NCBI GenBank assembly: GCA_944347775.1
Contig: CALVMT010000001.1
Location: 1 to 43,120, forward strand
Source of the DNA: an uncultured Clostridia bacterium
Lineage (GTDB): Bacteria > Bacillota > Clostridia > Christensenellales > Christensenellaceae
Length of the DNA: 43,120 nt
Direction: 5' to 3'
Below are positions 25,334-33,332 of this stretch, one piece after another. Below the pieces are notes generated by a model, which was not told the DNA's origin, made no database searches, and was given only the letters and a program-made list of their open reading frames with translations. The translations under genes and the position numbers were made by a program. Position 1 is the first letter of the stretch; each line of letters starts with the position of its first letter.

Positions 25334-26113
25334 ATGGATAAAAACAATTCATCGTCTAATATCCATGCGGGGCATCGTACCAGATTACGGGAACGTTTTT
25401 TTCAAAGCGGGCTCGATAGTTTTGCTGATCACGAAGTTCTTGAATTGATTTTATCCTATGCTATTGCCAGAAAAGATACAAACGAATTGGCACATCGCCT
25501 GTTGGATTATTTTGGTTCCCTTTTTGCCGTACTTAGCGCAGAAAAAGAAGAGCTATGTAAAATACCCGGAATAGGGGAAATTTCCGCTTCTCTACTTTGC
25601 CTGTTTGCTCCCGTTGCACGGCGCCTGTTTACACAACAACATGAAGAAACTTTTCTTACAACTAGCGTACAGGCCGCGAGATATATTTCTTCTTTATTAT
25701 TTGGCAGAAAAACAGAATGCCTTTATCTAATTTGTATGGACTCTTCTTATCGCGTTTTACATAAATGCATTGTTATGGAAGGCTCTATTGATGCCGTCCC
25801 CGTTTCTACAAGAGAAATTGTTGCCATTGCTCTTCGGCACAATGCCACACGTCTTATTCTTGCTCATAACCATCCAAGTGGAAATATTCTTCCCAGCCGT
25901 CAAGATATTATTATTACGCAAAACCTTGTTGAAATCCTTTCGGGCGTCGAAATTCAACTCAACGATCATATCATTGTTTCGGAAAACCAGTATTATAGCT
26001 TTGCCGACAAGCATTCTCATATCAATCCTTTGGTTATTCCCGCGTATTCTTCAGCTGCAGAAAATCATTTGGGCATTAATTATACCGTAAATACAGATAA
26101 AAAATCAAATTAA
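25334..26113 (+). CDS. radC: RadC family JAB/MPN-domain protein
   Basis: 259-aa RadC (DUF2466) protein; the biochemical role is not settled, and the older link to DNA repair is doubtful. N-terminal helix-hairpin-helix region (KIPGIGEISASLLCLFAPVARR) and a C-terminal JAB metalloprotease-like domain with the metal motif AHNHPSGNILPSRQDI (His-x-His and Asp). AAAGGAAC before ATG. Transcribed with the HAD gene 71 bases downstream. Confidence 0.93.
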   Translation: MDKNNSSSNIHAGHRTRLRERFFQSGLDSFADHEVLELILSYAIARKDTNELAHRLLDYFGSLFAVLSAEKEELCKIPGIGEISASLLCLFAPVARRLFTQQHEETFLTTSVQAARYISSLLFGRKTECLYLICMDSSYRVLHKCIVMEGSIDAVPVSTREIVAIALRHNATRLILAHNHPSGNILPSRQDIIITQNLVEILSGVEIQLNDHIIVSENQYYSFADKHSHINPLVIPAYSSAAENHLGINYTVNTDKKSN

Positions 26114-26184
26114 TAATAAAATATTCTTTTTCTTCGATATTATGTTATAATAAATCGAATTTTAAAAGGAGTATTTTTATACTG

Positions 26185-26982
26185 ATGAACCTATTTTTCT
26201 TTGATTACGACGGAACTTTGCATCAACATGGCAGCGCAGGTGTCTCTTTACGTACCCGGTCAGCTTTAAAAGCACTGCAAAAAGCCGGTCATAAAATTAT
26301 TTTATGTACTGGAAGATGCCCAGGGCATCTTCCAACAGAAATTCTAGATTTACATTTTGATTGCTATGCTACAGCATGCGGTGCGGCAACACTTATTAAC
26401 AATACGATGCTTTTCGAACATTGTATTGCCCAATCATTAGTTTTAGAAATCATGCGTCTGTTTGAATATTGGAAACTAGACGGTGCCGTAGAAGGAGAAA
26501 AACGTATTTTATTTTATCAGCGTAAATCAGATGATCCCAAAATTATTCCCGAGGTACATTCTTTTCAAGATTTTTTACTTAAATATAAGCATATGCCTGT
26601 TTATAAGTTGACATTATTTCAGGTTCCCATGCCAAAACCCGTTGCTCAATTTCTTAGGGAAAATCAACTTTCTGTTATCAATAACAGCAATACCTATTAT
26701 GAAATTATTCAAAAAGGGTATCATAAAGGTAAGGCGCTTAAAGATATTGCTTCTTACTATCATGTACCGCTAAATCAAACATTTTCTTTTGGCGACAGCA
26801 TGAATGATGCTGATATGTTACTCGCTGCCGCTCATGGTATTGTGGTAGACAATGCTCCCGCTGAAGTAAAGACTTTAGCAGATGAAATTGTTCCCTCTGT
26901 AGAAAATGATGGCGTAGCATATTGGATAGAAAACTTTTTAAATTCCTCAGAACAAAAATCTTGTTTTTCCAAAGCGCTATAA
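26185..26982 (+). CDS. Cof-type HAD-superfamily phosphatase
   Basis: 265-aa HAD hydrolase. Motif I is FFDYDGTL (nucleophile Asp), motif II ILCTGR, Lys around the C-terminal KGKALK stretch and motif IV GDSMNDADML. A C2-type cap domain lies between (about 85-185). Such proteins dephosphorylate small phosphorylated metabolites; the substrate cannot be predicted. AAGGAG lies upstream with a long spacing of about 13-14 bases. The stop codon is within the terminator hairpin. Confidence 0.9.
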   Translation: MNLFFFDYDGTLHQHGSAGVSLRTRSALKALQKAGHKIILCTGRCPGHLPTEILDLHFDCYATACGAATLINNTMLFEHCIAQSLVLEIMRLFEYWKLDGAVEGEKRILFYQRKSDDPKIIPEVHSFQDFLLKYKHMPVYKLTLFQVPMPKPVAQFLRENQLSVINNSNTYYEIIQKGYHKGKALKDIASYYHVPLNQTFSFGDSMNDADMLLAAAHGIVVDNAPAEVKTLADEIVPSVENDGVAYWIENFLNSSEQKSCFSKAL

Positions 26983-26993
26983 GCGCTTTTTTT
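26971..26993 (+). terminator. terminator overlapping the HAD stop codon
   Basis: AAAGCGC paired with GCGCTTT followed by a run of T. The TAA stop is in the loop, so the last codons of the gene form the left arm. Confidence 0.75.
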
Positions 26994-27027
26994 CCAAATT
27001 TTTTCAGAAAAAAAAGAATTTTCCAGA

Positions 27028-27056
27028 GTATATTATCGTTTTTCGGGAAAATTATA
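27028..27056 (+). promoter_or_regulatory. possible forespore (sigma-G-like) promoter for the SASP genes
   Basis: GTATA (27028-27032), 17-base spacer, AATTATA (27050-27056), one base off the sigma-G -10 consensus CATWHTA, with a -35 that fits GHATR. A second -10-like CATTATA lies at about 27106-27112 but has no matching -35. Assigned by similarity only. Confidence 0.35.
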
Positions 27057-27129
27057 GATAACGCAGCAAAAAAAATTATGCAGCGTCCGCAGTGCTTTTT
27101 GCCTGCATTATAAAAACGGAGGTGAAAAT

Positions 27130-27327
27130 ATGGCAAAGTCATCCGGTAAATCCGGTAAAGTAGTTATTCCCGAAGCAAAAGAATATTTAAACAATATGAA
27201 GTTCGAAATTGCCAAAGAACAGGGAATTAACTTGAAGGAAGGCTACAATGGCGACCTGACCGCAAAACAGAATGGTACTATCGGCGGTTACATGGTAAAG
27301 AGAATGATCGAACAATATCAGAAATAA
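27130..27327 (+). CDS. small acid-soluble spore protein, alpha/beta type
   Basis: 65-aa DNA-binding protein that coats and protects forespore DNA and is degraded at germination. Seen: the germination-protease site region KFEIAKEQGI, the GYNGDLTAKQNG segment and the conserved IGGYMVKRMIEQ helix. The Lys/Gly-rich start is disordered. GGAGGTG ribosome binding site seven bases before ATG. First of two tandem paralogues. Together they are the strongest evidence that the organism makes spores. Confidence 0.95.
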   Translation: MAKSSGKSGKVVIPEAKEYLNNMKFEIAKEQGINLKEGYNGDLTAKQNGTIGGYMVKRMIEQYQK

Positions 27328-27369
27328 CAAAACCCTGAAAAAAATAATTGAAAGGAGGCTTTTATTCAT

Positions 27370-27585
27370 ATGGATTCCAGAAGAAACAGCAATAGACTTA
27401 CAGTAGATACTGCTGCTGCAAGACAAAAAATGGATAACATGAAGTATGAGATCGCAAATGAGATCGGAGTCGATCTTAAAAAAGGCTACAATGGTGACCT
27501 CACTTCCAAAGAAGCCGGTTATGTTGGCGGTTACATGGTAAAGAGAATGATCGAAGAAGTTGAAAGATCTATGGCTAATAAGTAA
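27370..27585 (+). CDS. small acid-soluble spore protein, alpha/beta type (second copy)
   Basis: 71 aa, paralogue of the preceding gene, sharing the protease-site region (KYEIANEIGV), KKGYNGDLTSKEAGYVGG and YMVKRMIEE. The N-terminus differs and is Asn/Arg-rich. AAGGAGG lies before the ATG. It follows the first copy by 42 bases and is probably co-transcribed. A strong terminator follows. Confidence 0.95.
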   Translation: MDSRRNSNRLTVDTAAARQKMDNMKYEIANEIGVDLKKGYNGDLTSKEAGYVGGYMVKRMIEEVERSMANK

Positions 27586-27596
27586 GACGACTGATA

Positions 27597-27630
27597 AAAA
27601 AAGCAGAGGGAATGTTCCCTCTGCTTTTTT
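27597..27630. terminator. terminator after the SASP genes
   Basis: Perfect stem of 16 bp (AAAAAAGCAGAGGGAA and complement) with a two-base centre. It serves both the SASP genes and the converging GH18 gene. Confidence 0.9.
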
Positions 27631-27655
27631 ATCAACATTTTTTATGACAATGTTT

Positions 27656-28930
27656 CTAACGTTTTATAATATTATATTGCGCATTTAAAACCAACCAGTT
27701 TTGTGTAAATGGGCGCATTAAATTCCAATAAGCAACTCCAGCCAAACCATAGCTATTTGCTAAATTAAGTTTTTCTTCTATGCTGCGCGCATCTTCAAAC
27801 CAAACAATATGTTCTTGCCCATCTTTTTTATAATAAAAATATGGTGCTTGAACAGTATAATCATATTTAATTGATACATGGTTTTGAATTGCCAGAGAAA
27901 CTGCTTCCTCCGGAGAAACAGATTTTGCACCAACCCCCTGTTGATATGGGAGAATCCAATCATATCCATAAATTGGAATACCCAAATATATCTTTTGCGG
28001 ATCAATTTCTGTGACCGCATATTTTACCACTTCTTCTACTTTATCGATAGGTGCTATTGCCATTGGCGGCCCATAGGTATACCCCCATTCATAAGTCATT
28101 AACAATACACCATCTGCCGCACGGCCCAGTTCCGGATAAAGATGTCCTTCATAAATCTGACCTTGCTGCTTTGCCGAAGTCTTCGGCGCTAATGCTACAG
28201 TTACCCTGTATCCTAGTTCACTTACTGCCATACGCAATTCTTCTATAAATTGTGCATAAAGTTCGGCTTCGTCGGCCGGGATATATTCAAAATCAACATC
28301 TACCGTTTCATACCCTTTTTCTTGCATAGTTTGGATAATGTTCTTAATTAAATTATTTTTTACTTTTTTATTTGTTAAAATAGCTGAAGAAAGTGTGCTA
28401 TCAAAATATCCTTCTGTATTTAAGCTCGAAACACTCATTATAGGCTCAACCCCATATTCTTTCGCCCAACGGATATATGGTTCATCATTAGGAGCATAGA
28501 TATTTCCTTTTTCATCAATCTCATAAGTGAAAATCGTAAGAGAAGTTAGATACGGCAATACTTTTCTTAATTCATCTTCTTTAAGATAGGTATATGTATA
28601 TCCATTAACAAACAAATTTCCCTTTTTTTTCGCATTCAAAGAAATTGTCAAAATCTGCCCAGGATAGATTAACGCTTTTCCCTTTAGTTCCGGATTGTTG
28701 CGTAATATGGCATCTACCGTAGTATCATATCTTCTTGCAATGCCATATAACGACTCACCTGTCGAAACAGTATGTGTCTTACTTGGAATCTGTATAACAA
28801 GCGTTTGGCCGACTGCCAATTTTCCTGGATTAACTAGTTGATTATCAGCAATAATTTTTTCCGCATTTACTCCATATTGCGCTGCAATGGAATAAATATT
28901 ATCACCATGCATTACCACATAAATCTCCAT
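27656..28930 (-). CDS. LysM-GH18 spore peptidoglycan glucosaminidase (SleL/YaaH type)
   Basis: 424 aa: two LysM peptidoglycan-binding modules (about 3-47 and 53-97) and a glycoside hydrolase 18 barrel (about 105-420) with the catalytic DxDxE motif as DVDFE (211-215). This domain order is that of SleL/YaaH-type cortical fragment lytic enzymes, which act on spore cortex at germination. No signal peptide, as is usual for these spore-coat-associated proteins. GTAGGAGG before ATG. It converges on the SASP pair, giving a small spore-related cluster. A vegetative wall role is less likely but not excluded. Confidence 0.9.
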   Translation of the reverse strand: MEIYVVMHGDNIYSIAAQYGVNAEKIIADNQLVNPGKLAVGQTLVIQIPSKTHTVSTGESLYGIARRYDTTVDAILRNNPELKGKALIYPGQILTISLNAKKKGNLFVNGYTYTYLKEDELRKVLPYLTSLTIFTYEIDEKGNIYAPNDEPYIRWAKEYGVEPIMSVSSLNTEGYFDSTLSSAILTNKKVKNNLIKNIIQTMQEKGYETVDVDFEYIPADEAELYAQFIEELRMAVSELGYRVTVALAPKTSAKQQGQIYEGHLYPELGRAADGVLLMTYEWGYTYGPPMAIAPIDKVEEVVKYAVTEIDPQKIYLGIPIYGYDWILPYQQGVGAKSVSPEEAVSLAIQNHVSIKYDYTVQAPYFYYKKDGQEHIVWFEDARSIEEKLNLANSYGLAGVAYWNLMRPFTQNWLVLNAQYNIIKR

Positions 28931-29050
28931 TTCATCCTCCTACCACATCTTTACTTTATTGTTTACATTAATTTATTTTTTTTATTCTTTTTATATACAC
29001 ATACGGGTAAAAAAGAAATAAAAATATACTTTTATATTCACTGTTTTTTA

Positions 29051-29079
29051 TTGTTTTCCCTAAATTTATATGCTAAAAT
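29051..29079 (+). promoter_or_regulatory. promoter for the aldo/keto reductase gene
   Basis: TTGTTT (29051-29056), 17-base spacer, TAAAAT (29074-29079), about 55 bases upstream of the start codon. Confidence 0.55.
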
Positions 29080-29134
29080 AAAAGTGGTTTGTTAACTCAA
29101 CTTTTTGAAATTAGAATGAGGAGGAGAGATCATC

Positions 29135-30016
29135 ATGATTAAATCAATTAATGATGTCACTAAGTTAAACAACGGTATACTAATGCCTTGGTTTGGCCTT
29201 GGTGTTTGGAAGGCTGAAGGGCAGGAAGTTGTGGACGCGGTTAAATGGGCTGTCCAGGCAGGTTATCGCCATATCGATACCGCTGCTGTTTATGCTAATG
29301 AAAAAGAGGTAGGCATCGGCCTTAAAGAGTGCGGTGTCAACAGAAAAGATTTATTTATTACTTCTAAAGTTGCTAAAATGGGCTATAAAGAAGCTCTGGA
29401 CTCTATGGACCAAACTTTAGAAGATTTACAGACAGATTATGTCGATCTTTTCTTAATTCACTGGCCGCATCCCGAATTAGGCGATACTTATTTGGAAATG
29501 TGGACTGCCATGGAGCGTATTTATAAAGAAGGAAAAGCACGCGCTATTGGTGTTGCCAACTTCTATCAGGAGTATCTCCAAAGAATTATGGATGAGTGCA
29601 CCATAAAACCTGCAGTCAATCAATTTGAGTGCCACCCGTATTATCAAATGCCTGAATTGCAACAATTTTGCAAGGAAAATGATATTCAATACGAAGCATA
29701 TTCTCCTCTGGCCGGTGGCGCAGTATTTGGCGATGAACGCTTTACTCCTATCGCAGAAAAATATGGAAAAGATGTTGCCCAAATTATTCTCCGTTGGGAG
29801 CTTCAGCGCGGCATTGTTGTTATTCCTAAATCTGTTAAACAAAAGCGCATTTTATCCAATATGGATGTTTTTGATTTTGAATTGGAAGAAGAAGATATGC
29901 ATCTTATTGAAGCAATGGATGTAAACACAAAAGTTACTTGTGCTAGACCAGATCAATTATGGCCGGATTTTATTGCTGAAAAAGAAGCAAGAATGGCGGC
30001 GGGCGCTCGTTTCTAA
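29135..30016 (+). CDS. aldo/keto reductase
   Basis: 293-aa NADPH-dependent oxidoreductase of the AKR superfamily (DkgA/YvgN-like). Visible: GLGVWKAEGQE, the catalytic Asp and Tyr in HIDTAAVYANEKEVG, Lys in SKVAKMG, His in LIHWPHP, GVANFYQEYLQ, NQFECHPYYQ and the cofactor-binding IPKSVKQKRI. It probably reduces aldehydes such as methylglyoxal, but the substrate is not readable. GAGGAGGAG before ATG. Own promoter and terminator. Confidence 0.93.
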   Translation: MIKSINDVTKLNNGILMPWFGLGVWKAEGQEVVDAVKWAVQAGYRHIDTAAVYANEKEVGIGLKECGVNRKDLFITSKVAKMGYKEALDSMDQTLEDLQTDYVDLFLIHWPHPELGDTYLEMWTAMERIYKEGKARAIGVANFYQEYLQRIMDECTIKPAVNQFECHPYYQMPELQQFCKENDIQYEAYSPLAGGAVFGDERFTPIAEKYGKDVAQIILRWELQRGIVVIPKSVKQKRILSNMDVFDFELEEEDMHLIEAMDVNTKVTCARPDQLWPDFIAEKEARMAAGARF

Positions 30017-30022
30017 CGTATT

Positions 30023-30055
30023 AAAAAGGCAGCAGTGTCCGCTGCCTTTTCTTTT
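30023..30055 (+). terminator. terminator after the aldo/keto reductase gene
   Basis: AAAAAGGCAGC paired with GCTGCCTTTT around a short loop, followed by T residues. Confidence 0.85.
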
Positions 30056-30081
30056 ATCACTATTTTAATAAAGGCGGCTTT

Positions 30082-30966
30082 ATGGATTATACACTTTCTT
30101 GTTATCATTCCTCTCTTTCCGTTCATACAACAGGAGCAGAACTTTATTCATATATAGATACTCATGGTCAGGAGCGAATATGGCAGGGTAATCCGACCAT
30201 TTGGCCGGGTCATGCCCCGGTGCTGTTTCCTATTGTCGGTGCGCCTATAAACAACCATATATATGTTGAAGGCCTTGCTTATCCTATTCATAAACATGGT
30301 TTTATGATGCAACGTGAATTTTTCTTAGTAGAACAAGGGGAAAATTTTTTACATTTTGCCTCTTCTTCCGACGAGGAAACTTTGCGTTCTTACCCTTTTG
30401 CTTTTTCCTTACATATATTACATTACCTACATCCCAATGGATTTTCTACTGAATTTCGTATTCAAAACAAAGATACTCGCCCTATGCCTTATTGTATCGG
30501 GGGACATCCTGGATTTTGCTGTCCAATGGAACCCAATGCTTCTTTTGAAGATTATTTGCTTCGGTTTGAAAAGCCGGAAAACGGCGAAATTGCCGTATGT
30601 CCAGATGGCGAGTTAATCCAAGGGTATGAAATTTTACCTATATTAGAAAACAGATGTGAACTTCCTTTACAATATGATTACTTTGACAAAAAAGATGCTC
30701 TAATTTTTACTTCTCTTGCTTCCCGACAGGTAGATCTGATCCATAAAAAAAGCAATAAAGGTATTCGTTTTTGTTTTAATGATTTTGATATTCTTGGCGT
30801 ATGGACAAAGCCTGGTGCTCATGCAAATTATTTATGTTTAGAACCATGGATCGGGCTGAATGCCAGTAAAGGAGAAAGTAGTAATTTTGAAGAGAAGCCT
30901 TTTGTACGCACTGTTCTGCCCGGAAAGCAGGAATATGTACGTTTTTCAGTCTTTTTGCTAGAATAA
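30082..30966 (+). CDS. aldose 1-epimerase family protein (LacX/YihR-like)
   Basis: 294-aa protein of the galactose mutarotase-like beta-sandwich fold. Seen: ELYSYIDTHGQERIWQGNP near the N-terminus, HAPVLFPIVGA, HKHGFMMQREF (active-site His), IGGHPGFCCP (second His) and CLEPWIG with a C-terminal acidic residue. This matches the LacX-type subgroup rather than GalM. It would interconvert sugar or sugar-phosphate anomers. Weak GGCGG-type site before ATG. Confidence 0.88.
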   Translation: MDYTLSCYHSSLSVHTTGAELYSYIDTHGQERIWQGNPTIWPGHAPVLFPIVGAPINNHIYVEGLAYPIHKHGFMMQREFFLVEQGENFLHFASSSDEETLRSYPFAFSLHILHYLHPNGFSTEFRIQNKDTRPMPYCIGGHPGFCCPMEPNASFEDYLLRFEKPENGEIAVCPDGELIQGYEILPILENRCELPLQYDYFDKKDALIFTSLASRQVDLIHKKSNKGIRFCFNDFDILGVWTKPGAHANYLCLEPWIGLNASKGESSNFEEKPFVRTVLPGKQEYVRFSVFLLE

Positions 30967-31017
30967 ATTATAAATTTATTTTGTTCAATTTTTTTGACAA
31001 ATAGTTTGAAACAAAAA

Positions 31018-31049
31018 ATAAAGAGGGGTACATAAATACCTCTCTTTAT
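31018..31049. terminator. bidirectional terminator between the epimerase-like and acetate-kinase-like genes
   Basis: ATAAAGAGGGGTA paired with TACCTCTCTTTAT (one G-T pair) around a six-base loop. Confidence 0.8.
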
Positions 31050-31139
31050 GCGTTATATTTTATATTAATTTGCCATCAAATGCGAAATTTATTTTTTAAT
31101 TATGTTTCCTTGATTATTTCTTAGGAATTTAATCTGTGC

Positions 31140-32303
31140 TTATTTTATTAAATATGCATAAGTTTTTCTTGCCACTCCAAGTTCTTCGTTAGCCGGTATG
31201 ACAAAAACCCGTATGCTACTTTCTTTATCGCTGATTTCAAATATTTTATTCTTCTCACTTTTTTGAGAAATCTTTGCTCCGAGAAAAGCAAAATAACAAA
31301 TCACTTTGTTACGTACATTCGCACTGTTTTCTCCTACCCCTCCGGTAAAAGCAATTGCGTCCAATCCACCCATGAGGGTCATATATCCACCAATATATCT
31401 AGCAATTTCCCGACAATAGATAGCAATTGCCAATTTTGCTCGTAAATTTCCTTCTAGTGCTTTTTTTTCCAGATCTCTCATATCTCCGCTCAGACCAGAA
31501 ATTCCTTTCAATCCACTTTGTGACTCAAAAACTTCCTTTATTTGATCTAACGTATAACCTTCCTTTTGTATCATATGAAAAATAATAAACGGATCTATAT
31601 CTCCGCAGCGATTACTTTGCGGAACACCTACTTGCAAAGACAAACCGAAGCTGGTATCTACAGACTTCCCATCAACAATCGCTGCAAGAGAACTGCTCCC
31701 GCCCAAATGGCAGGAAACTGCCTTATACCGTTTTCCCAATCGTGCAGTTAAAATATCAGCAACATAACCATGAGAAGCCCCATGATAGCCATAGCGACGA
31801 ACTCCGTATTTTTCTTGCCATTCGTATGGCAACGCATAGGTATATGCCTCCGGCCTCAAAGTTTGATGAAAAGCTGTTTCAAAAGCTCCAACCAGTGGAA
31901 TATCCGGCAACAGTTTTTGAAATACATCAATCACTTCCATATAGCATCGATTATGGATTGGCGCAACACAATTGTAATCCTTCATTCCCTGTATCACTGC
32001 TTCATCAATCAAATGCACACCCGTATGCCCTCGGGATAGAACGGTTTTAAAGCCAACCGCATCTATAGAATGCAATTGATCTTTGCCAAGTTGTATCACA
32101 AATAACTTGAGGCCTTGTTCATAATCTTTGATGTTCACCTCAAACTGTTTCACATTTCCCCATATGTCAGCGTAAGAAAAACTGCCTCCAATACTATCAC
32201 CTATACGATCCATACGGCATTCAACCAATATTTTTTCTTGCGGCATCTCATAGAGTTTTAATTTTAATGAAGTGCTCCCCGCATTACAAACTAATAATTT
32301 CAT
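31140..32303 (-). CDS. acetate/propionate kinase family protein, divergent paralogue
   Basis: 387-aa ASKHA-fold acyl kinase; the family makes acyl phosphate and ADP reversibly. Kept: Asn7 in CNAGSTSLK, His178 in YGYHGASH, the Arg in SNRCGD, GVGENS and Glu in IPANEELGVA. Changed: the canonical GHRVVHGG is GFKTVLSRG (active-site Arg to Lys86), and the essential Asp of FDTAFHQT is Glu142. The normally conserved stretch before RSGD also differs. These changes suggest a different acyl substrate or weakened catalysis. AAGGGGAG before ATG. Same strand as lepB and 46 bases after it; probably not the cell's main acetate kinase. Confidence 0.85.
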   Translation of the reverse strand: MKLLVCNAGSTSLKLKLYEMPQEKILVECRMDRIGDSIGGSFSYADIWGNVKQFEVNIKDYEQGLKLFVIQLGKDQLHSIDAVGFKTVLSRGHTGVHLIDEAVIQGMKDYNCVAPIHNRCYMEVIDVFQKLLPDIPLVGAFETAFHQTLRPEAYTYALPYEWQEKYGVRRYGYHGASHGYVADILTARLGKRYKAVSCHLGGSSSLAAIVDGKSVDTSFGLSLQVGVPQSNRCGDIDPFIIFHMIQKEGYTLDQIKEVFESQSGLKGISGLSGDMRDLEKKALEGNLRAKLAIAIYCREIARYIGGYMTLMGGLDAIAFTGGVGENSANVRNKVICYFAFLGAKISQKSEKNKIFEISDKESSIRVFVIPANEELGVARKTYAYLIK

Positions 32304-32349
32304 TACTTTATCTCCCCTTGGATATAACCCGCAAAATATTTATGTATAT

Positions 32350-32877
32350 CTAGTTTAATGAATGAATCGCGCTAATTGGCCATATAACAAATAAAGCTTT
32401 CCCTATCATATCTTCCTTGGGAATCGACCCAATACTACGACTATCCATTGAATCATTACGGTTATCTCCCATAACATAATAACAATCTTCAGGCACTACC
32501 GTTTTTTCAGCATCCCAATGCATTGTTTCATCAAGTGTGTATGGCTCCTCTTGTTTTACTCCATTGAGATAAAGATATCCATCTTTTACTTCTACTACAT
32601 CCCCCGCCAGAGCAACAACTCTTTTCACATAGGCACCTGAACGCCCAGGATAATGAACAATAACAATATCTCCTCGTTGAATTTGATTCGTATGCAACGA
32701 AATTTTTTCTACAAATAAAGTCTGCCCGTCATAAAGTGTCGGTTTCATCGAATTTCCATCGACTCTCACCAATTCAAAGACAAATAAGCGAATACAAACT
32801 GCCATAATCAATGCTATGGCAAAACAAGCTATAAGGCTTAAAAAATCTTTCAATAAGCAAATCTTTTTTTCACTCAT
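32350..32877 (-). CDS. lepB: signal peptidase I
   Basis: Membrane protease removing Sec signal peptides. 175 aa: a short cytoplasmic N-terminus, one transmembrane segment (about 11-34), then the catalytic domain with Ser43 in VDGNSMKPTL, general base Lys85 in YVKRVVALAGD, and the box E motif VMGDNRNDSMDSR. Size and single membrane segment are typical of Gram-positive-type enzymes. The ATG lies eight bases inside the end of the DUF951 gene, so translation is coupled. Confidence 0.95.
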   Translation of the reverse strand: MSEKKICLLKDFLSLIACFAIALIMAVCIRLFVFELVRVDGNSMKPTLYDGQTLFVEKISLHTNQIQRGDIVIVHYPGRSGAYVKRVVALAGDVVEVKDGYLYLNGVKQEEPYTLDETMHWDAEKTVVPEDCYYVMGDNRNDSMDSRSIGSIPKEDMIGKALFVIWPISAIHSLN

Positions 32878-33055
32878 CGTTAATCACCCGCTTTACCCTT
32901 TTTTTCAAATCATCATACGACAGCATTACAATTCGCCCGCATCCCATGCATTTTATTTTATAATCCGCACCAGTTCTAATAATTTTCCATATTTTGCTTC
33001 CACAAGGGTGCGCTTTCTTTGTTTCTATTAATACTCCGAGTGGATAATTCTGCAT
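32870..33055 (-). CDS. DUF951 family small zinc-ribbon-like protein
   Basis: 61 aa. The family pattern is clear: a short beta-strand start, KKAHPCGSKIWKIIRTGADYKIKC and MGCGRIV, giving a Cys plus Cys-x2-Cys arrangement that may bind zinc, then a basic helix (YDDLKKRVKRVI). Function unknown. AAAGGAA before ATG. First gene of a probable DUF951-lepB-acyl kinase unit and divergent from corA. Confidence 0.9.
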   Translation of the reverse strand: MQNYPLGVLIETKKAHPCGSKIWKIIRTGADYKIKCMGCGRIVMLSYDDLKKRVKRVINDE

Positions 33056-33132
33056 AAAAGTTCCTTTTCTTTTTTTATCTTTTTAATGATTATACACCAT
33101 ATTCCCCCTCCTGAAAACAGCTGTAAGACGGG

Positions 33133-33161
33133 TTGCTTTTCATTGATAAAAAGTTTATAAT
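33133..33161 (+). promoter_or_regulatory. promoter of the corA leader
   Basis: TTGCTT (33133-33138), 17-base spacer, TATAAT (33156-33161). Predicted transcript start near 33168, which leaves a leader of about 160 bases before corA. Confidence 0.75.
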
Positions 33162-33211
33162 TTTTATATATGCTCAAACAAAGCAAGTTTTAAGTAAACG
33201 AGGTAAAAAGT

Positions 33212-33301
33212 TTGGATACAGATCCTTTAGATAAGCGCAATTTTTCTTTGGGCTTTACAATGCGATTAATAAATAAAGCAGCGGGCTGTATCTTATATTA
33301 A
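33212..33301 (+). CDS. candidate corA leader peptide, 29 aa
   Basis: A TTG start with GAGG eight bases upstream (33200-33203) opens 29 codons: Met-Asp-Thr-Asp-Pro-Leu-Asp-Lys-Arg at the N-terminus, then a mixed hydrophobic/basic part ending GCILY and TAA. The stop is in the loop of the first of two competing hairpins just before corA. The acidic residues plus proline immediately after the start, followed by basic residues, recall the MgtL leader peptide of enterobacterial mgtA, whose acidic/proline start destabilises ribosomes at low magnesium. There is no sequence homology to MgtL; the parallel is in architecture. Could be a chance ORF. Confidence 0.5.
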   Translation: MDTDPLDKRNFSLGFTMRLINKAAGCILY

Positions 33302-33332
33302 AGCCCGCATACGGAAAGCGGGTGTTTTTTTT
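33281..33332 (+). promoter_or_regulatory. attenuator: mutually exclusive hairpins in front of corA
   Basis: Segment 1 GCGGGCT (33281-33287) pairs with segment 2 AGCCCGC (33302-33308), 7 bp. Segment 2 CCCGC (33304-33308) can instead pair with segment 3 GCGGG (33318-33322), followed after two bases by eight T residues (33325-33332), an intrinsic terminator. The two folds share segment 2. Segment 1 lies within the leader ORF and the terminator merges into the corA start region, so either transcription or translation of corA could be controlled. Confidence 0.65.

Noticed and set aside
33170-33193. Seven-codon ATG ORF at the 5' end of the corA leader
   Set aside because: No Shine-Dalgarno and it starts almost at the predicted transcript start; the downstream TTG ORF with GAGG is the better candidate.
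33162-33330. M-box (ykoK) or other magnesium riboswitch upstream of corA
   Set aside because: The leader is only about 160 bases and lacks the conserved M-box loops; the structure present is two short competing hairpins overlapping an ORF.
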